Shown: positions 20,901 through 31,165, numbered from the stretch's first letter. The stretch: 64,000 nucleotides of DNA from Euglena gracilis (GCA_039621445.1 CP154957.1:31018399-31082398); one strand, 5' to 3'. Notes: a model not told the origin generated them from the sequence alone. Numbers and translations are program-made.

Positions 20901-22071
20901 GCTCCTGCACCTTTGCAGAAATCCAAAGGATGTGCACCAAGGCTCGAATGGGCGACGCAACCACCGTCAACTCCTGCTGTATTTGCAGCAGTTCTGGTTC
21001 AGGGCTTGGACCTGCCAGATCATGGAGATATACTATTATCTCAATCCCGATAGGGAAATTCCCCCGGACTATGTCCCCATCTGGCCACGGTTCGAGAAGG
21101 AAAGCATAGACGATTATGTCAAACGCCGATTCGGCGATACGCTCGATAGAGCGCTGTTCCAACCGTTTTTCCAAGGCGGCAGACGGAACGAGTTGGGCAT
21201 GGCCCTACCACTCCTGCGCTTCAACCACAGGATGGTTGAAGAAGAAAGGAAACCATGGGATCTCTTCCTATTACGGAAAAGACAGGTGCCAAAGGCCCCT
21301 GTCCCAAAGCCGCAACCGGCTTCGGAAGTTCCGCCATCGGAATCCTCAACACAGCCGCAACCGGCAGCAGTAGTCACAACCAAGCCGCAACCGGCAACGC
21401 CCGTTCCCCAGGGTATTCCTGGTGAGACACCGCCACACGTCTTCGGGCGCGGTCGGCGTTACCTAGGTTCAAGCCTATCGGCTACTGCGGAACCGTTTAT
21501 CCCTAAGGGATTTCAGGAGAGTCAATCTTCTGTCGCTACCTCTTCACCCCAGCCCGCTATTGCGGCACCCCCCACCAGCGCGATTGCGCAACCAGCAACT
21601 GTGCCTACCGCTATAGCGGAACAGCCAGCAGCCCCTGCCGCTTCAGCAGAAACGGTGGAGAGCAGTGAGGAAAGTGATGATGAGAGCGGTGAAGACCGCA
21701 TGGAAGGCCTGGAGGACATATGTGCTGATGAACCTCAGCAATCAGTCCTTCCACCAGTCCCAATGGGCTCCAGGACACCCCTTCCGCCTGAAGGAGATGT
21801 TAGCTCAGAGTCTGAATCTCCTACATCCGAGGCCGAACGGCCAACGGTACCTCCGGTACCACCCCTAGCCTTACCCGCAGTGCCAACGGCACAAACACCG
21901 ACAGAACCTGTCGCATCACCGACAATACCTACAGGTGTTTTAGGTGGTGTGTTACAGGGTCTGACCGCGGCGATGTCCGCAGTATCAGCAGTACTGACCC
22001 CTCGAGGCTCACCAGCCGCATCACCTCCCGAAACCCAAAGGTTTACGGCTGCACTCGTGGGGGACATTTGA
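17959..22071 (+). CDS. Extra ORF3 of the giant element: large Pro-rich protein with zinc-type motifs
   Basis: One frame runs from the ATG at 17959 to the TGA at 22069, broken only by a TAA at 18451. The part after the TAA alone has 1,199 open codons. The N-terminal 100 residues are Pro/Gln/Met-rich with four copies of SQAQMPPP. Next is a small segment with CACGQT. The middle (about 18900-19750) is Pro/Ala/Gln-rich and probably disordered, followed by a basic GQKGQGKGQKG patch (20155-20190). A globular domain of about 370 residues (20200-21290) is rich in W, Y and F and contains CSHCHEKF. The tail is acidic and Pro-rich. I recognise no family. It lies where envelope or accessory genes lie in other LTR elements, but I see no signal peptide or membrane anchor. 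Confidence 0.8.
18074..18165 (+). repeat. 24-bp minisatellite inside ORF3
   Basis: The unit CTCTCAGGCACAAATGCCGC plus CCCC is repeated about four times in frame, giving SQAQMPPP repeats. The length is a multiple of three, so the frame is kept. Confidence 0.85.
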
Positions 22072-22210
22072 TCTTATCGATCTGACTGTGGGTTTGCGCT
22101 TGGCGCCTTCAGAGGTTGCAGCCAAATAGCTGGCCATGGGTATTGTGGGCCTATTGCATTTCCGCCGTTGGCGGTGTTGGTGCAGCTGGTTTGGCTGCTG
22201 GGACATCTAA

Positions 22211-23497
22211 CTCCATTGGAGTTGTGACCGCAGCCTGTACGGCTGTTGTGCTGCTGTCTGCGATGAGCCATTTTGGACTGAGGACGTATTGTCCAGAGTA
22301 GACCCCCTCAACACTCGCCAGGCTAGGATCAATATGATCCGTAATAGCAGTGACCCCTGGCTGAACAAGTGGATCAAGCCCTTGTTCCACCGGGATCAAC
22401 TTGGTATTTTCACAACCAGCCACACTTGGCGTTTTTGGAATGCGAAATCTCCAAGGGTATTAGCGCAATTATTTGGAGGAAATTTCGTCCTGGATTTCCA
22501 GCACAATGATCCACTATTGTGGTTATGTACAGCATGCCATAGGCTACGAAACGACATGCCCGCAGTGCATATCTGCACACGCAACCCGGACAGCATAAGC
22601 TTCCACCATGATGCTTATGTGCGCAATTGCGCATCATTGGTTTGTGGTGATTGCCTACTGACATGGTCCAATATGGACAATTTCCGCTGGACGGAAAATG
22701 ATTATGATAGGGACATACCTGTCCGTTGCATCAACTGCCTACAGGCAGAATTCTGGTTACCTGCCACTGGTGGTATGACTAGAGTCATACCAGAAAATGA
22801 AGACCATCTGGTCAAATTCAAGCAGGACTATAAGTCCCAAATAAATTTCTACCAGTTCAAGAAATTTAAAGCTGTACACAGCTACCGCACAGGCGGAATC
22901 GCCAAAGATTTTCATCTTGACAGCGCAGCTGTCCGACTCGCAGTCGAGTCAGCAGGCAAGGCCAAAGTGCTATACATTTTTCAAGATTCCGATTGGGACA
23001 GGGTGATATACCCACTTTTTTCGGCACAAAGCCTGCCGAACCGACCGAATTTTACATTTTTGTTGCCTGAATACCTCCCTGAGGCCTACAAAATGGAATT
23101 TACCGATTGGGTAAGGGAAGTTTTAAGGCCATTCACCATCCGAGCGCGAGTCGCAGGTTGGCACACCAAGGCAGATCCTGCCGTTTATCCAGGGATACCC
23201 CCACAGGTTCAATGCAACCACCCCCGCCTAAATTTTTGGATCTGGCCGGCAATTTTGCCACTTTTCTTCTGGGATAACCTCCAGAATTTTCTTCATCGAG
23301 AAGCCAATATGCTCGGAGTACGATTACCCGATGGGTATACACAAAAATGGGAATATCCCGACTTTGATGTCGATGAGCCTGAAAGGCAACTTGTAACTTT
23401 TGAACCTCCGATACTGGAGATAGTGGAATCTCCTGAAGGAGATTACGTTCGGGAGATCAGACCACCGACTCCCAGGAAATGGCCATCTGTGCCATAG
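22211..23497 (+). CDS. Extra ORF4 of the giant element: RING-like zinc-finger protein
   Basis: The frame is open from 22211 to the stop at 23495; a start is uncertain because the first in-frame ATG is near 22333 (IRN follows). About residues 75-160 hold regularly spaced cysteines and histidines: LCTACHRL, AVHICTR, FHHDAY, CASLVCGDC and VRCINCLQAEFW. The CxxC, C/H, CxxC, CxxC arrangement resembles a RING or related cross-brace zinc finger. The rest is rich in aromatic residues (WIWPAILPLFFWDNLQNF) and has no transmembrane signal I trust. A ubiquitin-ligase or nucleic-acid-binding role is conceivable but is inference only. No internal stop interrupts it, although gag and pol of the same copy are broken. 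Confidence 0.72.
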   Translation, partial: LHWSCDRSLYGCCAAVCDEPFWTEDVLSRVDPLNTRQARINMIRNSSDPWLNKWIKPLFHRDQLGIFTTSHTWRFWNAKSPRVLAQLFGGNFVLDFQHNDPLLWLCTACHRLRNDMPAVHICTRNPDSISFHHDAYVRNCASLVCGDCLLTWSNMDNFRWTENDYDRDIPVRCINCLQAEFWLPATGGMTRVIPENEDHLVKFKQDYKSQINFYQFKKFKAVHSYRTGGIAKDFHLDSAAVRLAVESAGKAKVLYIFQDSDWDRVIYPLFSAQSLPNRPNFTFLLPEYLPEAYKMEFTDWVREVLRPFTIRARVAGWHTKADPAVYPGIPPQVQCNHPRLNFWIWPAILPLFFWDNLQNFLHREANMLGVRLPDGYTQKWEYPDFDVDEPERQLVTFEPPILEIVESPEGDYVREIRPPTPRKWPSVP

Positions 23498-24324
23498 ATA
23501 CCCCAGGCCTACAGGCCACGGGTCCATGGACCCTGTTCTGACCTTTCCATCAGGCCTATAGGCCCTGTATTCGGTATCCATCCCAGGCACATCTGCCATT
23601 ATGTATTTTTACTAGCATATGACCCCTCTCGTTAGGGCTATCGCCCATCTGTCGAGGTACATGCCTCTGGGGATACCCCATCGACAACATCGTGTCCGCG
23701 CCGCGCTGTGAAGCCTTCCCACAGCGGTATATGCCGCCAGTAAGAAGACACACAGCGTACAGCGCGCACACCGTAATAATAGCTCCCAACTTGTTACTTT
23801 TCGGCTATAAGGCCACATAAGACTGCCAGACAGCAAAACTTCTGCTAAGGTCTTTTGACCAGCCCCCCACTTCTCTCTCCTTTACCCCCCTGGGCAAAAC
23901 ATCGCTGTCGCCGGCAGTTGGTTTTGTAAATAGGTGTTTCTCCCTGGTCAGATATGACTGGCCAGGTTCCCCCTCCTTCCACACCCTTCAATCTTTTCCG
24001 ATTATGGAATGAGACCTCCTCGCGTGTCATAGACACACCCCAAACTGGGTGGATGGGACTTTCTGGAATGGAAACCTTTCAGCCCTACTTTCCACTGGGC
24101 TCTTCCACTTCCACCCCTTTGCCGCAATAAGTAGGCACCGCATAAGCGGTTAACCTTTTTTGCGCGTTTTCGCGTGCTTTTGCACTTTCCTTCCCTTTTT
24201 CCTTTTGCCGTTTGGCAGATAGGAGGTCGGCAGCAATGTGCTGGAACATATCCCTCAGGACTGTGTCCGAAGCCCCATGGGCCTGGGATAGCCTGGTCCA
24301 TGAGGGAAATCGGGCTATAGCCCT
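23498..24324 (+). other. 3' untranslated part of the giant element
   Basis: No convincing gene is present between ORF4 and the polypurine tract. The stretch contains perfect palindromes such as GGGTCCATGGACCC (23520-23533) and GGCCTATAGGCC near 23555. It also has several pyrimidine-rich runs near 23880-24200. Confidence 0.6.
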
Positions 24325-24334
24325 GGGAGGGGGA
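24325..24334 (+). promoter_or_regulatory. Polypurine tract
   Basis: GGGAGGGGGA lies directly against the start of the 3' LTR, the standard place for the plus-strand primer of reverse transcription. Confidence 0.8.
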
Positions 24335-24734
24335 TGTGTACCAGGCACAATCCCAGTTCTGTGGTTCGCCATAGAACTGCTAATCCACAATCTGAATGCT
24401 GAGCATAGTCTCAGAATTAGGATTGTGGCAGAGCCTAGGGATAATCGTGATCACGATCACACGTGATCACATGACCTCCTCTCTGCAGGTGGTATTCTTT
24501 TCTTCTTTTGAATCTCAAGTTTGACTTGACCAAACACGTCCGATAGGACTGCCAGATCACTTGGCATCTTTTGTCGTAGCCCATAGGGCTTCTCACCTTG
24601 TCTTGTGCTCTGCCTCTTAGTTGGAGAAAAGGGCAATACAACTTTTATATTTATTTTATATTTTTCTTGTTACTCCAACTTTTATCTTTTTTTTTTGCGC
24701 ACCAAAGGGCGAAAGCGAAAAGGTTGGACGTACA
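24335..24734 (+). repeat. 3' LTR
   Basis: This is the 400-bp partner of 6340-6738. It is preceded directly by a polypurine tract and followed by the right copy of the CTCTC target duplication (24735-24739). Confidence 0.93.
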
Positions 24735-24739
24735 CTCTC

Positions 24740-25561
24740 TCTTCCTATTGACGGGCAATCCTCAACTAGAATCTTGCACTGCCGCCCATCATGTACATTG
24801 TATAAATGATTGCATTGATTGGTTTAGGGGGGTAGAGGAGTTGGCGGACCGGCCGCTGCACCTTCCGTTGCCACTATTACAGCCTGCTGTTGTATATAGC
24901 GAACCACTGCGCTAATTCAGCATTAAAATAGCGCAAACCGCACTCTAACTGTTCTGATGTTTTTCACTGCAGGCTCGCTCTCTTTACCAATGGTTTCAAT
25001 TCAAGATTGTGCCTGCTGAATCAAGACCAAGGTCAAATTATATGAATTTTCAAGGAAATTCAAGGGAATTCAAAGAAAGGCGCTGGAGCCAAGGAAGTGC
25101 AAAAGTTCAAGAAAGTCAAAAAAATTCCAAGGGCGGAGCAAGCAAAAGATTACAAAAGATTGGCTATCTGCTGGTGCAGGAGAGCAGTACAAGCCCAAAA
25201 GGTGTTGGTGCTGGGGTACCAGAAGCCTAGGGGAGGGCAACCAGGCCTTTTCCTAAACCCCCCCCACTGCCGGAAGGGACGCCAAGCCGGACTCCCCCCT
25301 CCAACCACTCGCAAAAAAAGGAGGGCCTTCGGACCCCGGGAAAAAATCCTACGTGGGAAGGGGAGTATCCCGAACCTACCCCTCTCCCCAGAGCCCATCG
25401 CGCCTACCCCCCACCCCGCCGGTATCCCCTCACGGACCCCGGGAGTGAAGCCTGGGCAAAAACAACATCGTTCGGGAAACTGAGGGTGTTATTCTGCGTC
25501 TCCCTGTAGGTTGGGACCAGTTTTGTTCAAATAATGTCCATTAGTCCATTCAATCCAGAGT
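24740..25561. other. Intergenic flank without recognisable gene
   Basis: Short AT-rich stretches come first, then a purine-rich part (25010-25180) of AAGAAA-type composition and a C-rich part (25250-25450). Nothing here shows a domain or a consistent codon pattern. Confidence 0.5.
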
Positions 25562-25745
25562 GGGACACCTCGGGCTCCGCTCTTTTCCATTGTGAGGCGA
25601 TGCATTGCTCGGTGTGATTGTTCTGCTGCGCTGGGTCAGGAGTCCCTGCTTAGTGCCTTTTTCTCCGGAGTTGGCAGATTCTTAGCTTTCCCATCGACAC
25701 CAAGAAGAAAGAAAAAGACTTCACGAACAAAGAAGAACCAAGAAA
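25562..25745 (+). mobile_element. Relic of a DIRS 5' end
   Basis: The segment matches the reverse complement of about 4130-4301: the terminal repeat (GACACCTCGGGCTCCGC), the leader, and the first codons of ORF1 (CGACACC-AAGAAGAAAG). Homology ends near 25745-25775, where another repeat starts. It is therefore a truncated copy in plus orientation of the same or a close DIRS family. Confidence 0.8.
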
Positions 25746-25794
25746 AGAAGTCAATATCAATTGTTCACCGGTCCCACCCCCTGTGAGCCGCCGG

Positions 25795-26100
25795 TCGCCT
25801 CAGCGACCGCAGAGTCCCGGTAGGCGGAGGGCCGGGGAGGTCCTCGCCTTCGTGGAAAACCACCGACAGCCGGGGAGGGGGGGTGTTGGCGGCGGCCCCT
25901 GGGGTGCGGCGCCTGGCGAGACAAAAAAAAACAGAAAAGACCATCCGCGGAATCTTCCGCTTTGCGGAAATTCCTAATTCAGGCCCTGAATATGACCTCC
26001 TCCCTGTAGGTGGGTCCAAGCCTGAACACTTCACCCAAAGATGGCATATACAAGCCTTGGTGCATGACTGGCATTTGGAAGGCGCCGGAAAGACTCGGAA
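25795..26100. repeat. Dispersed repeat, order A-B
   Basis: Block A (about 25795-25882, with CTTCGTGGAAAACCACCGAC) is followed by block B (about 25883-26100, with GAGACAAAAAAAAACAGAAA and AATCTTCCGC). The same blocks occur at 34119-34412 in the order B-A. No gene is recognised. Confidence 0.75.
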
Positions 26101-26374
26101 AACTGAAGTGTTCAATGGACTACCAGAATGCCAGAATGCCAGAATACTAGAATGCCAAGAGGATGAATGTCAGTTGGACGGATCCGGAAGAAGGAGACCA
26201 CTCGAAAGTGCAGGAAGTGACAGATTGGAGCTGGAGCAGATGGAGTGTCCGACTTCCAGGAAGGATGGAGATCTGCATTGACAGTGTGGGAAGGCCAAGA
26301 AGAAGAAGAAGACGAATCAAGGAGTCCAGCTCCGAGCTTTGAAGGTGCAGCTGAAGAACCGGAAGAACCATTGC
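26101..26374 (+). pseudogene. Left part of a retroelement relic split by an LTR element
   Basis: The end of this stretch reads in one frame as SRSPAPSFEGAAEEPEEPL, an acidic linker. The same sequence, slightly changed, resumes at 32479 and leads into retroelement pol text (DPPW region). The left part therefore probably belongs to the same old coding region. Upstream of 26280 I see no secure frame. Confidence 0.45.
26316..26374 (+). repeat. 59-bp flanking duplication, left copy
   Basis: It is a direct repeat of 32479-32537 with three mismatches and lies exactly against the left LTR. It is much longer than the 4-6 bp target duplications normal for LTR elements. Confidence 0.85.
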
Positions 26375-26675
26375 TGTAAAGGGGTTCTAACCCAAAAATG
26401 TCCTAAAATTTGCCTGAGTGGGGACGAAAATCACTGAAACACCACTTTTTGTTTTTCAGTCGAATTTAACCTAGGGGAAAGGTTCTTGTGGTTCGGCTTG
26501 AAGGCCTGAACTCAATTTTTGACCTTGCTGGGCCGATTCTTTGTAATTTTCAAGACTGGCCGACCAATTTTCCACAGTAGGATTTGCCATTTTCCCCTAA
26601 TTAACCTAGGAACCTCCCTACTCGAACCCACCAGTTTCAAACCAATCTCACACCCAGGGTTCTTAGCCCATACCA
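26375..26675 (+). repeat. Left LTR of the 6.1-kb element
   Basis: It shares with 32178-32479 the block GAAAATCACTGAAACACCAC and most other positions. The sequence following it contains TGGTCAAGAC (26681), a possible but distant primer site. Confidence 0.85.
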
Positions 26676-27621
26676 ATGCACTGGTCAAGACTACAAAAAA
26701 ATATCAATTGATTGTGCATGCAAGAACCAGAATTTGAGAAAAAAATGAATTTCAAGGTTCAATGGAAAAAGACTAAGGAAAAAAAGAAAAAGATTGAAGA
26801 TTTTGGCTTCGAAGCCCGGCGGCCTCAACAAAAAGCCGAGGCCGAAGGATCCGCAAAAACATCGAACCAAAGTAGGGGTTTCATGGTGGTCCTACACGGA
26901 ACCTCCGGCCAGAGCGAGGCCCGCCAGGCAGCTGATCAAGGCCAGGCAGGAAGATCAAGAAAGTCAAAGAAGAAAGGCAAGAAAGAATGTTCAAGCTGAA
27001 ACAACAACAAAGACATTGTCGAAGCTGAGCGGTATTGAAGCTGGGCGCGGTACGGAAGCTGTTTACACATACAACACACGACAATGGTGTGTGAGCATAC
27101 AACCCCCACCCACAGCCCTAAGGCTCCTAAAGAACCCGAAGAATTGTAGGCATTCAGAAGTGTCAGGTGGGAGAATTTCAGTGCCACAATGCATTTCATC
27201 TGCTGATTTTTCAGAAAGATCCTTCTTGCCAAATTTACGTGTCGTATCACCACAGATTTTTCAGAAAAGTGAATTCCCAGCAGATTTTCATGGGGTACCA
27301 CTCAATTTTCAGACCCGAGAAGATTTTTCACCATCAACTTGGCCAATTTCACCAAGAATTATGATGAGGGCCCATAATTTTCTGGAATTTTCTCAATACT
27401 CCCCACAGTTTTTGTTAACGGCATGCATTTTCAGCAGTATTTACTGTGGGGGCAGGGTCCCATTTACAAAATTGCACGTATTTTCCCCCACAAAAAAACC
27501 CAGGCGTTGTCTCACTCAAGGATCTTTCAGTTTTCAAGTGAAAAAAGTGAATTTACCCTTTCCCTGTCACAGAAATTTCCTGTGACTTTGGCAAGTTTTC
27601 ATCCAAAACGGTCGGAGATGG

Positions 27622-28821
27622 GTGATATCCTCCCTCCGTAGGGGACAAATTTCCCTTGTGCCACAGATTTTTGCTGTGGGTTTTAAATTTTTTCAGCCAA
27701 TCTTGTTGGAGATGGGTGGAATCCTACGTACGGGAAAATTTTCTCTTTTGCCCCCCCAGGCTGGGAGTGGGCACGGATCAGCCTTTTTGGGTGGTGGAGT
27801 AGAAACGGGAATTGTCCCCCTCACACAAATTTCAGTCCCCCCTGTGGAAATGGAGATGGAGGGGGGAAACAAAGATTCTTGGGGGCATGTGCAAGGAGGA
27901 GAGTACACAAAATATTTCAGTTTGAGGTGCTTGGCGAAGAATGTTTTCTGGGCAAAGTTCGAAAAAACTGCAGATCCCCCAGATTCAAAAATGGAAACCG
28001 CTTTGGTCAAAAGTGATCAAAATTCAGCGGGATTACAGCCCAATTTAACTTTGGACCACAGCGCCAAAAGGCAAGAACTTTTTGGCAAGAAATCACCAGT
28101 TTTGGGTTTGGAAATCTCAAATCAAACGCCGTTTCATGCAGTTTTGCTGAAAATTCAAGGATTTGCTGAAATTTCAACTTCGGTTATTGGGACTGAGCGA
28201 AGCTTTTCTCAATTGGAGGGACTCAGAATTTTCAAACGGACACAATCCCAGTTTATTGCGGAAGGGGGTCAACGTGGACAGTTTTCCTCCCCTGCCCAGA
28301 TCACTGGCCGCAAATTTTGTTTTCACACCCCGGGAAGGAAGACCCCCAACCCCGGCGTCGCTGTGGTGGCGGCGTCCGGGGGCCCACTCCCCCGCACCGC
28401 TGTGGTGGCGGTGCAGGAGGGCCCAGGAGCAGGCGCGACCAGCACCTCACCCAGCAGCTATGGGTTGGGACAAAGCTCCGGGTTGGGAGTACAGTTGGGA
28501 CAGGAATCGATGAGAAGGCCTGGGTTGGGATCTGAAGGAACGAGAAGGAGAAGCCCAGAGAGAGTGAGTGGGTTGGTTTTTCAAATGTTTCAAAATTTTC
28601 CCCCCGTCGCTCCCTACTCGGGCAACCTAGGCCCAGAGGTAGGGGGAGCGGCTTTTTCGGGTAACAGTGCTGGAGTGGTGGTCTTTCCCAGAGGGGAGGA
28701 GCAGCATAAGGGGGTGTATACCCCCTGTTGGCTGAGCCACACTTTGCACGTTCCCGTTACCCAACCCACAACAGTTTTTACCCCCCTCACACTGTTTTTT
28801 GTTTCCCCCAGAATGGTGTAA
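27622..28821 (+). CDS. Internal ORF of the 6.1-kb element, unknown
   Basis: This open frame of up to 399 codons has no recognised domain. The N-terminal half has ordinary protein composition. The C-terminal half (from about 28330) is Gly/Ser/Pro-rich with two near-repeats of VAVVAASGGPLP and AVVAVQEGPG type. The start is uncertain because the frame may open from an upstream shift. It may be the first part of a gag-like protein together with 28983-30026. The end segment around 28600 shares DNA with 53520-53580, so part of it may be inserted repeat. Confidence 0.4.
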   Translation: MISSLRRGQISLVPQIFAVGFKFFQPILLEMGGILRTGKFSLLPPQAGSGHGSAFLGGGVETGIVPLTQISVPPVEMEMEGGNKDSWGHVQGGEYTKYFSLRCLAKNVFWAKFEKTADPPDSKMETALVKSDQNSAGLQPNLTLDHSAKRQELFGKKSPVLGLEISNQTPFHAVLLKIQGFAEISTSVIGTERSFSQLEGLRIFKRTQSQFIAEGGQRGQFSSPAQITGRKFCFHTPGRKTPNPGVAVVAASGGPLPRTAVVAVQEGPGAGATSTSPSSYGLGQSSGLGVQLGQESMRRPGLGSEGTRRRSPERVSGLVFQMFQNFPPVAPYSGNLGPEVGGAAFSGNSAGVVVFPRGEEQHKGVYTPCWLSHTLHVPVTQPTTVFTPLTLFFVSPRMV

Positions 28822-28982
28822 TTTCGTTCCGTAAGTTTGGAAGTAACAGCCTCACAAACAATACCCCGTTTGTTTGCCCCCCAGCGAAGCGTGTTGGAGT
28901 TTCCCGTTGAAACGCATGAAAATTTTCCATCTGTGATGGCCCTGGTGCATAATTTCCCACAGGGACGGGTGCAGGGGTAGGG

Positions 28983-30026
28983 ATGATGGGGGAAGGCACC
29001 GTTTTTGGTTGCCAAGTTCCAATTTTTGTTGGTATCCCGTTTAGGGACATGGTGCAAAAAGAGGCAAAAATCAACAGATTTTCAGGTCACAGGCCTGAAT
29101 TTTCTTTTCGTTGGCATATTTTTACAACGAAACTGTCCAGACTTTCAACAACGTTTTTTGGGGAAGATTGTAAAAATTTTGAGGCAGATTCTTTGACGAT
29201 TCAAAATTTTGTCTACAGCTGTCATGTGCTAAGACGGGAATTTTCCCAGATTTTTCACGAAGAGAGGAGGAAAGAAAGCCAAAACGAAGAAGTAATCAGA
29301 AAGGAGTTGGCAAGGGACAAAATTTCGCTTCTTTCACTCAATGGGTGGTCATTTGGACAAAAATTACTGTTTTCCCCCAGCGATGTTCATTTCCACCCCG
29401 CTCAAATAGTGAGAATGTCACAGGGACTTTTTAATCAAACGGTGAGGGGATGGAATTTAAAGATCCAGGTGCCCTCCCCTGAAATGAGTCAACCCCCCGT
29501 TTGGTTGGGGGTGACCAAATGCAGTCATAAAACGCGAAACGAGAATTTTTCTCAGAATTTCATCAGAAATCATCAAGAGGGGGTGGCGTTGTCACTAAAT
29601 TCTTCAGAGGTGAAAGAAGCACCGCTCCCAAAACCCAACCACACAACCTGTGTGATCAGATCACCGTGTAAATGTTGTGGTAAGGTTGGGAATAATGCCT
29701 CAAACTGTTGGACAAAAAATCTGGATGCAAATCAAGCTCTCCCCGCACCCAGTTTTGGGCCCCATGCCCATGGGGGGATGAGGAAAGGGGGCGGGACGAC
29801 CAACTTTTATGAAAAAGGTTGGGAAACTGCCCAAGGAAAAAGTGGTGGCCAACGGTTCAGGGGCAGCCCTTTTTTTCAAGTGCCCCAGCGCAAAATTTGT
29901 TTCAGAAAATATTGGCACCACACACAAACACTTTTGTGGACAAAAGTCCAGCGAATATTTGGGTCAAAAGTACCAAAGGCTTTGAAGCTTTTTATGGGAA
30001 CCAAATTTGATGGGGGGTGGACTTGA
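28983..30026 (+). CDS. Gag-like ORF with degenerate zinc knuckle
   Basis: This frame has 347 codons. Near 29665-29710 it reads CKCCGKVGNNASNC, which has the spacing of a CCHC nucleocapsid knuckle (C-x2-C-x4-H-x4-C) but Asn in place of His. The part before it is mixed and could be a capsid region; the part after is basic. No protease follows. Gag is the most likely identity by position in an LTR element and by the knuckle, with the missing His a sign of decay. Confidence 0.55.
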   Translation: MMGEGTVFGCQVPIFVGIPFRDMVQKEAKINRFSGHRPEFSFRWHIFTTKLSRLSTTFFGEDCKNFEADSLTIQNFVYSCHVLRREFSQIFHEERRKESQNEEVIRKELARDKISLLSLNGWSFGQKLLFSPSDVHFHPAQIVRMSQGLFNQTVRGWNLKIQVPSPEMSQPPVWLGVTKCSHKTRNENFSQNFIRNHQEGVALSLNSSEVKEAPLPKPNHTTCVIRSPCKCCGKVGNNASNCWTKNLDANQALPAPSFGPHAHGGMRKGGGTTNFYEKGWETAQGKSGGQRFRGSPFFQVPQRKICFRKYWHHTQTLLWTKVQRIFGSKVPKALKLFMGTKFDGGWT

Positions 30027-31165
30027 CTTTTGCATCTGTGATTTATACGAAATCTGGTCAAGACCCCACCATGTGTGAAAGAAATTTGGAGTATGCCGAT
30101 TCTCACACAAAAATGACACTTTCCAACACCCAATTTTTACAACCCCCCAGAATTTTCATTCAAATTCCCCGAAACGGCCTTATGAAGGTCCGTGAATTTT
30201 TGAAAGGGCTGATTTTTTTGAACGTTGATTTTTGTCAATGTAGTCGTCTTGGCTACAAAATGCCTACTCGTATATGGGGAATGGTGGAGGGTTTGCCAAA
30301 CCGTTTGTGGCCGGGTTTTTGGTGCAGGTTCACCATCCCCGGGCTGAAAAGACATTTTCACCGTTTTGGCGGAAACATTTTTGGTGGGACGTCACATAAA
30401 AAATACCGAGTCCCAGATTTGGTCATTTTTGAGGTAGACGGCAAGGAGGAAAGGCATATTCCAAAGGGGGAGTGTTTGGTGTTGGTCCCCCAGGGTACCC
30501 CCTCACGAATGACCCACGACGATAGCTAATTTGGGATTTGGATCAACCCCAGATTTTGGGAAACGGTGGTGGAAGTGGACAATTTTCTGGTGGAAAAGGA
30601 AGAGGGGAGGGTTGCCACGCATCTTGAACCCCCTCAATTTTCCCAAGTGGAAAAAAGTGAATTATTTCAATTTTCTTCCCCCCGTTTGGGGAAAGAGAAG
30701 AAAAAATGGGTTGAACGGTTGGCCAATGCAGATTTTGAGTCTGCCGATTTTACCCAAGGCACAAAATCTGACGTTTTCATTGAGCAAGTGTGGGAGGCGG
30801 ATTCTGTTCAATTTCACGGGTTGTGTTGTGTGGAAGAAAATAATAACTTTGGGGTGAACAAAATGGGGATGAGCCCCACTCATTTGGAGGCAAATGAGTG
30901 GGGGGCGTTCCAACGAAAAGTCGATGTGTTTTACCGACATAATTTCAGGGAATTTAAAGGTGTTATTTACGGAGAGGAGGTGGAACCCAACCCCCCCGTA
31001 AATAACGATGTACACATTTTAAGAGAATTTTGGGAACGAAACTTGCCCAGGCATGGGACATGGCCGACGATTTTGTCGGTGAGGGTGCCACCCAAGGAAT
31101 TTTGGGTTCGGAGGAACAATTTTTGGTATGGCAAGGAGATGAGAATTTCACAGATTTGGATTTGA
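30017..31165 (+). pseudogene. Downstream open segments of the 6.1-kb element
   Basis: Two frames (30017-30529 and 30566-31165) follow the gag-like frame. Their composition is protein-like (VPDLVIFEVDGKEERHIPKG; VEEKEEGRVATHLEPPQF), but I find no RT, RNase H or integrase residues. They may be one damaged protein of unknown function. Confidence 0.35.

Larger units (their letters stand above)
6340..24734 (+). mobile_element. Giant (18.4 kb) Ty3-type LTR retrotransposon (chromovirus) with extra ORFs
   Basis: Both LTRs begin TGTGTACC and end TACA. CTCTC lies immediately outside each end (6335-6339 and 24735-24739), a 5-bp target duplication. A TGG-starting primer-site candidate lies two bases after the 5' LTR, and a polypurine tract abuts the 3' LTR. 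The order gag, protease, RT, RNase H, integrase, chromodomain identifies a chromovirus of the Ty3 group. About 6.5 kb between the chromodomain and the 3' LTR hold two further long frames, where envelope or accessory genes sit in other LTR elements. Gag and pol are broken by frameshifts, in-frame stops and one insertion, so this copy is likely non-autonomous now. About ten LTR differences indicate it is not brand new. Confidence 0.93.

Noticed and set aside
22116-22301. Small hydrophobic ORF as an envelope membrane anchor
   Set aside because: It overlaps the open region of ORF4 in another frame, has no signal or surface partner, and its composition can arise from GCTG-rich DNA.
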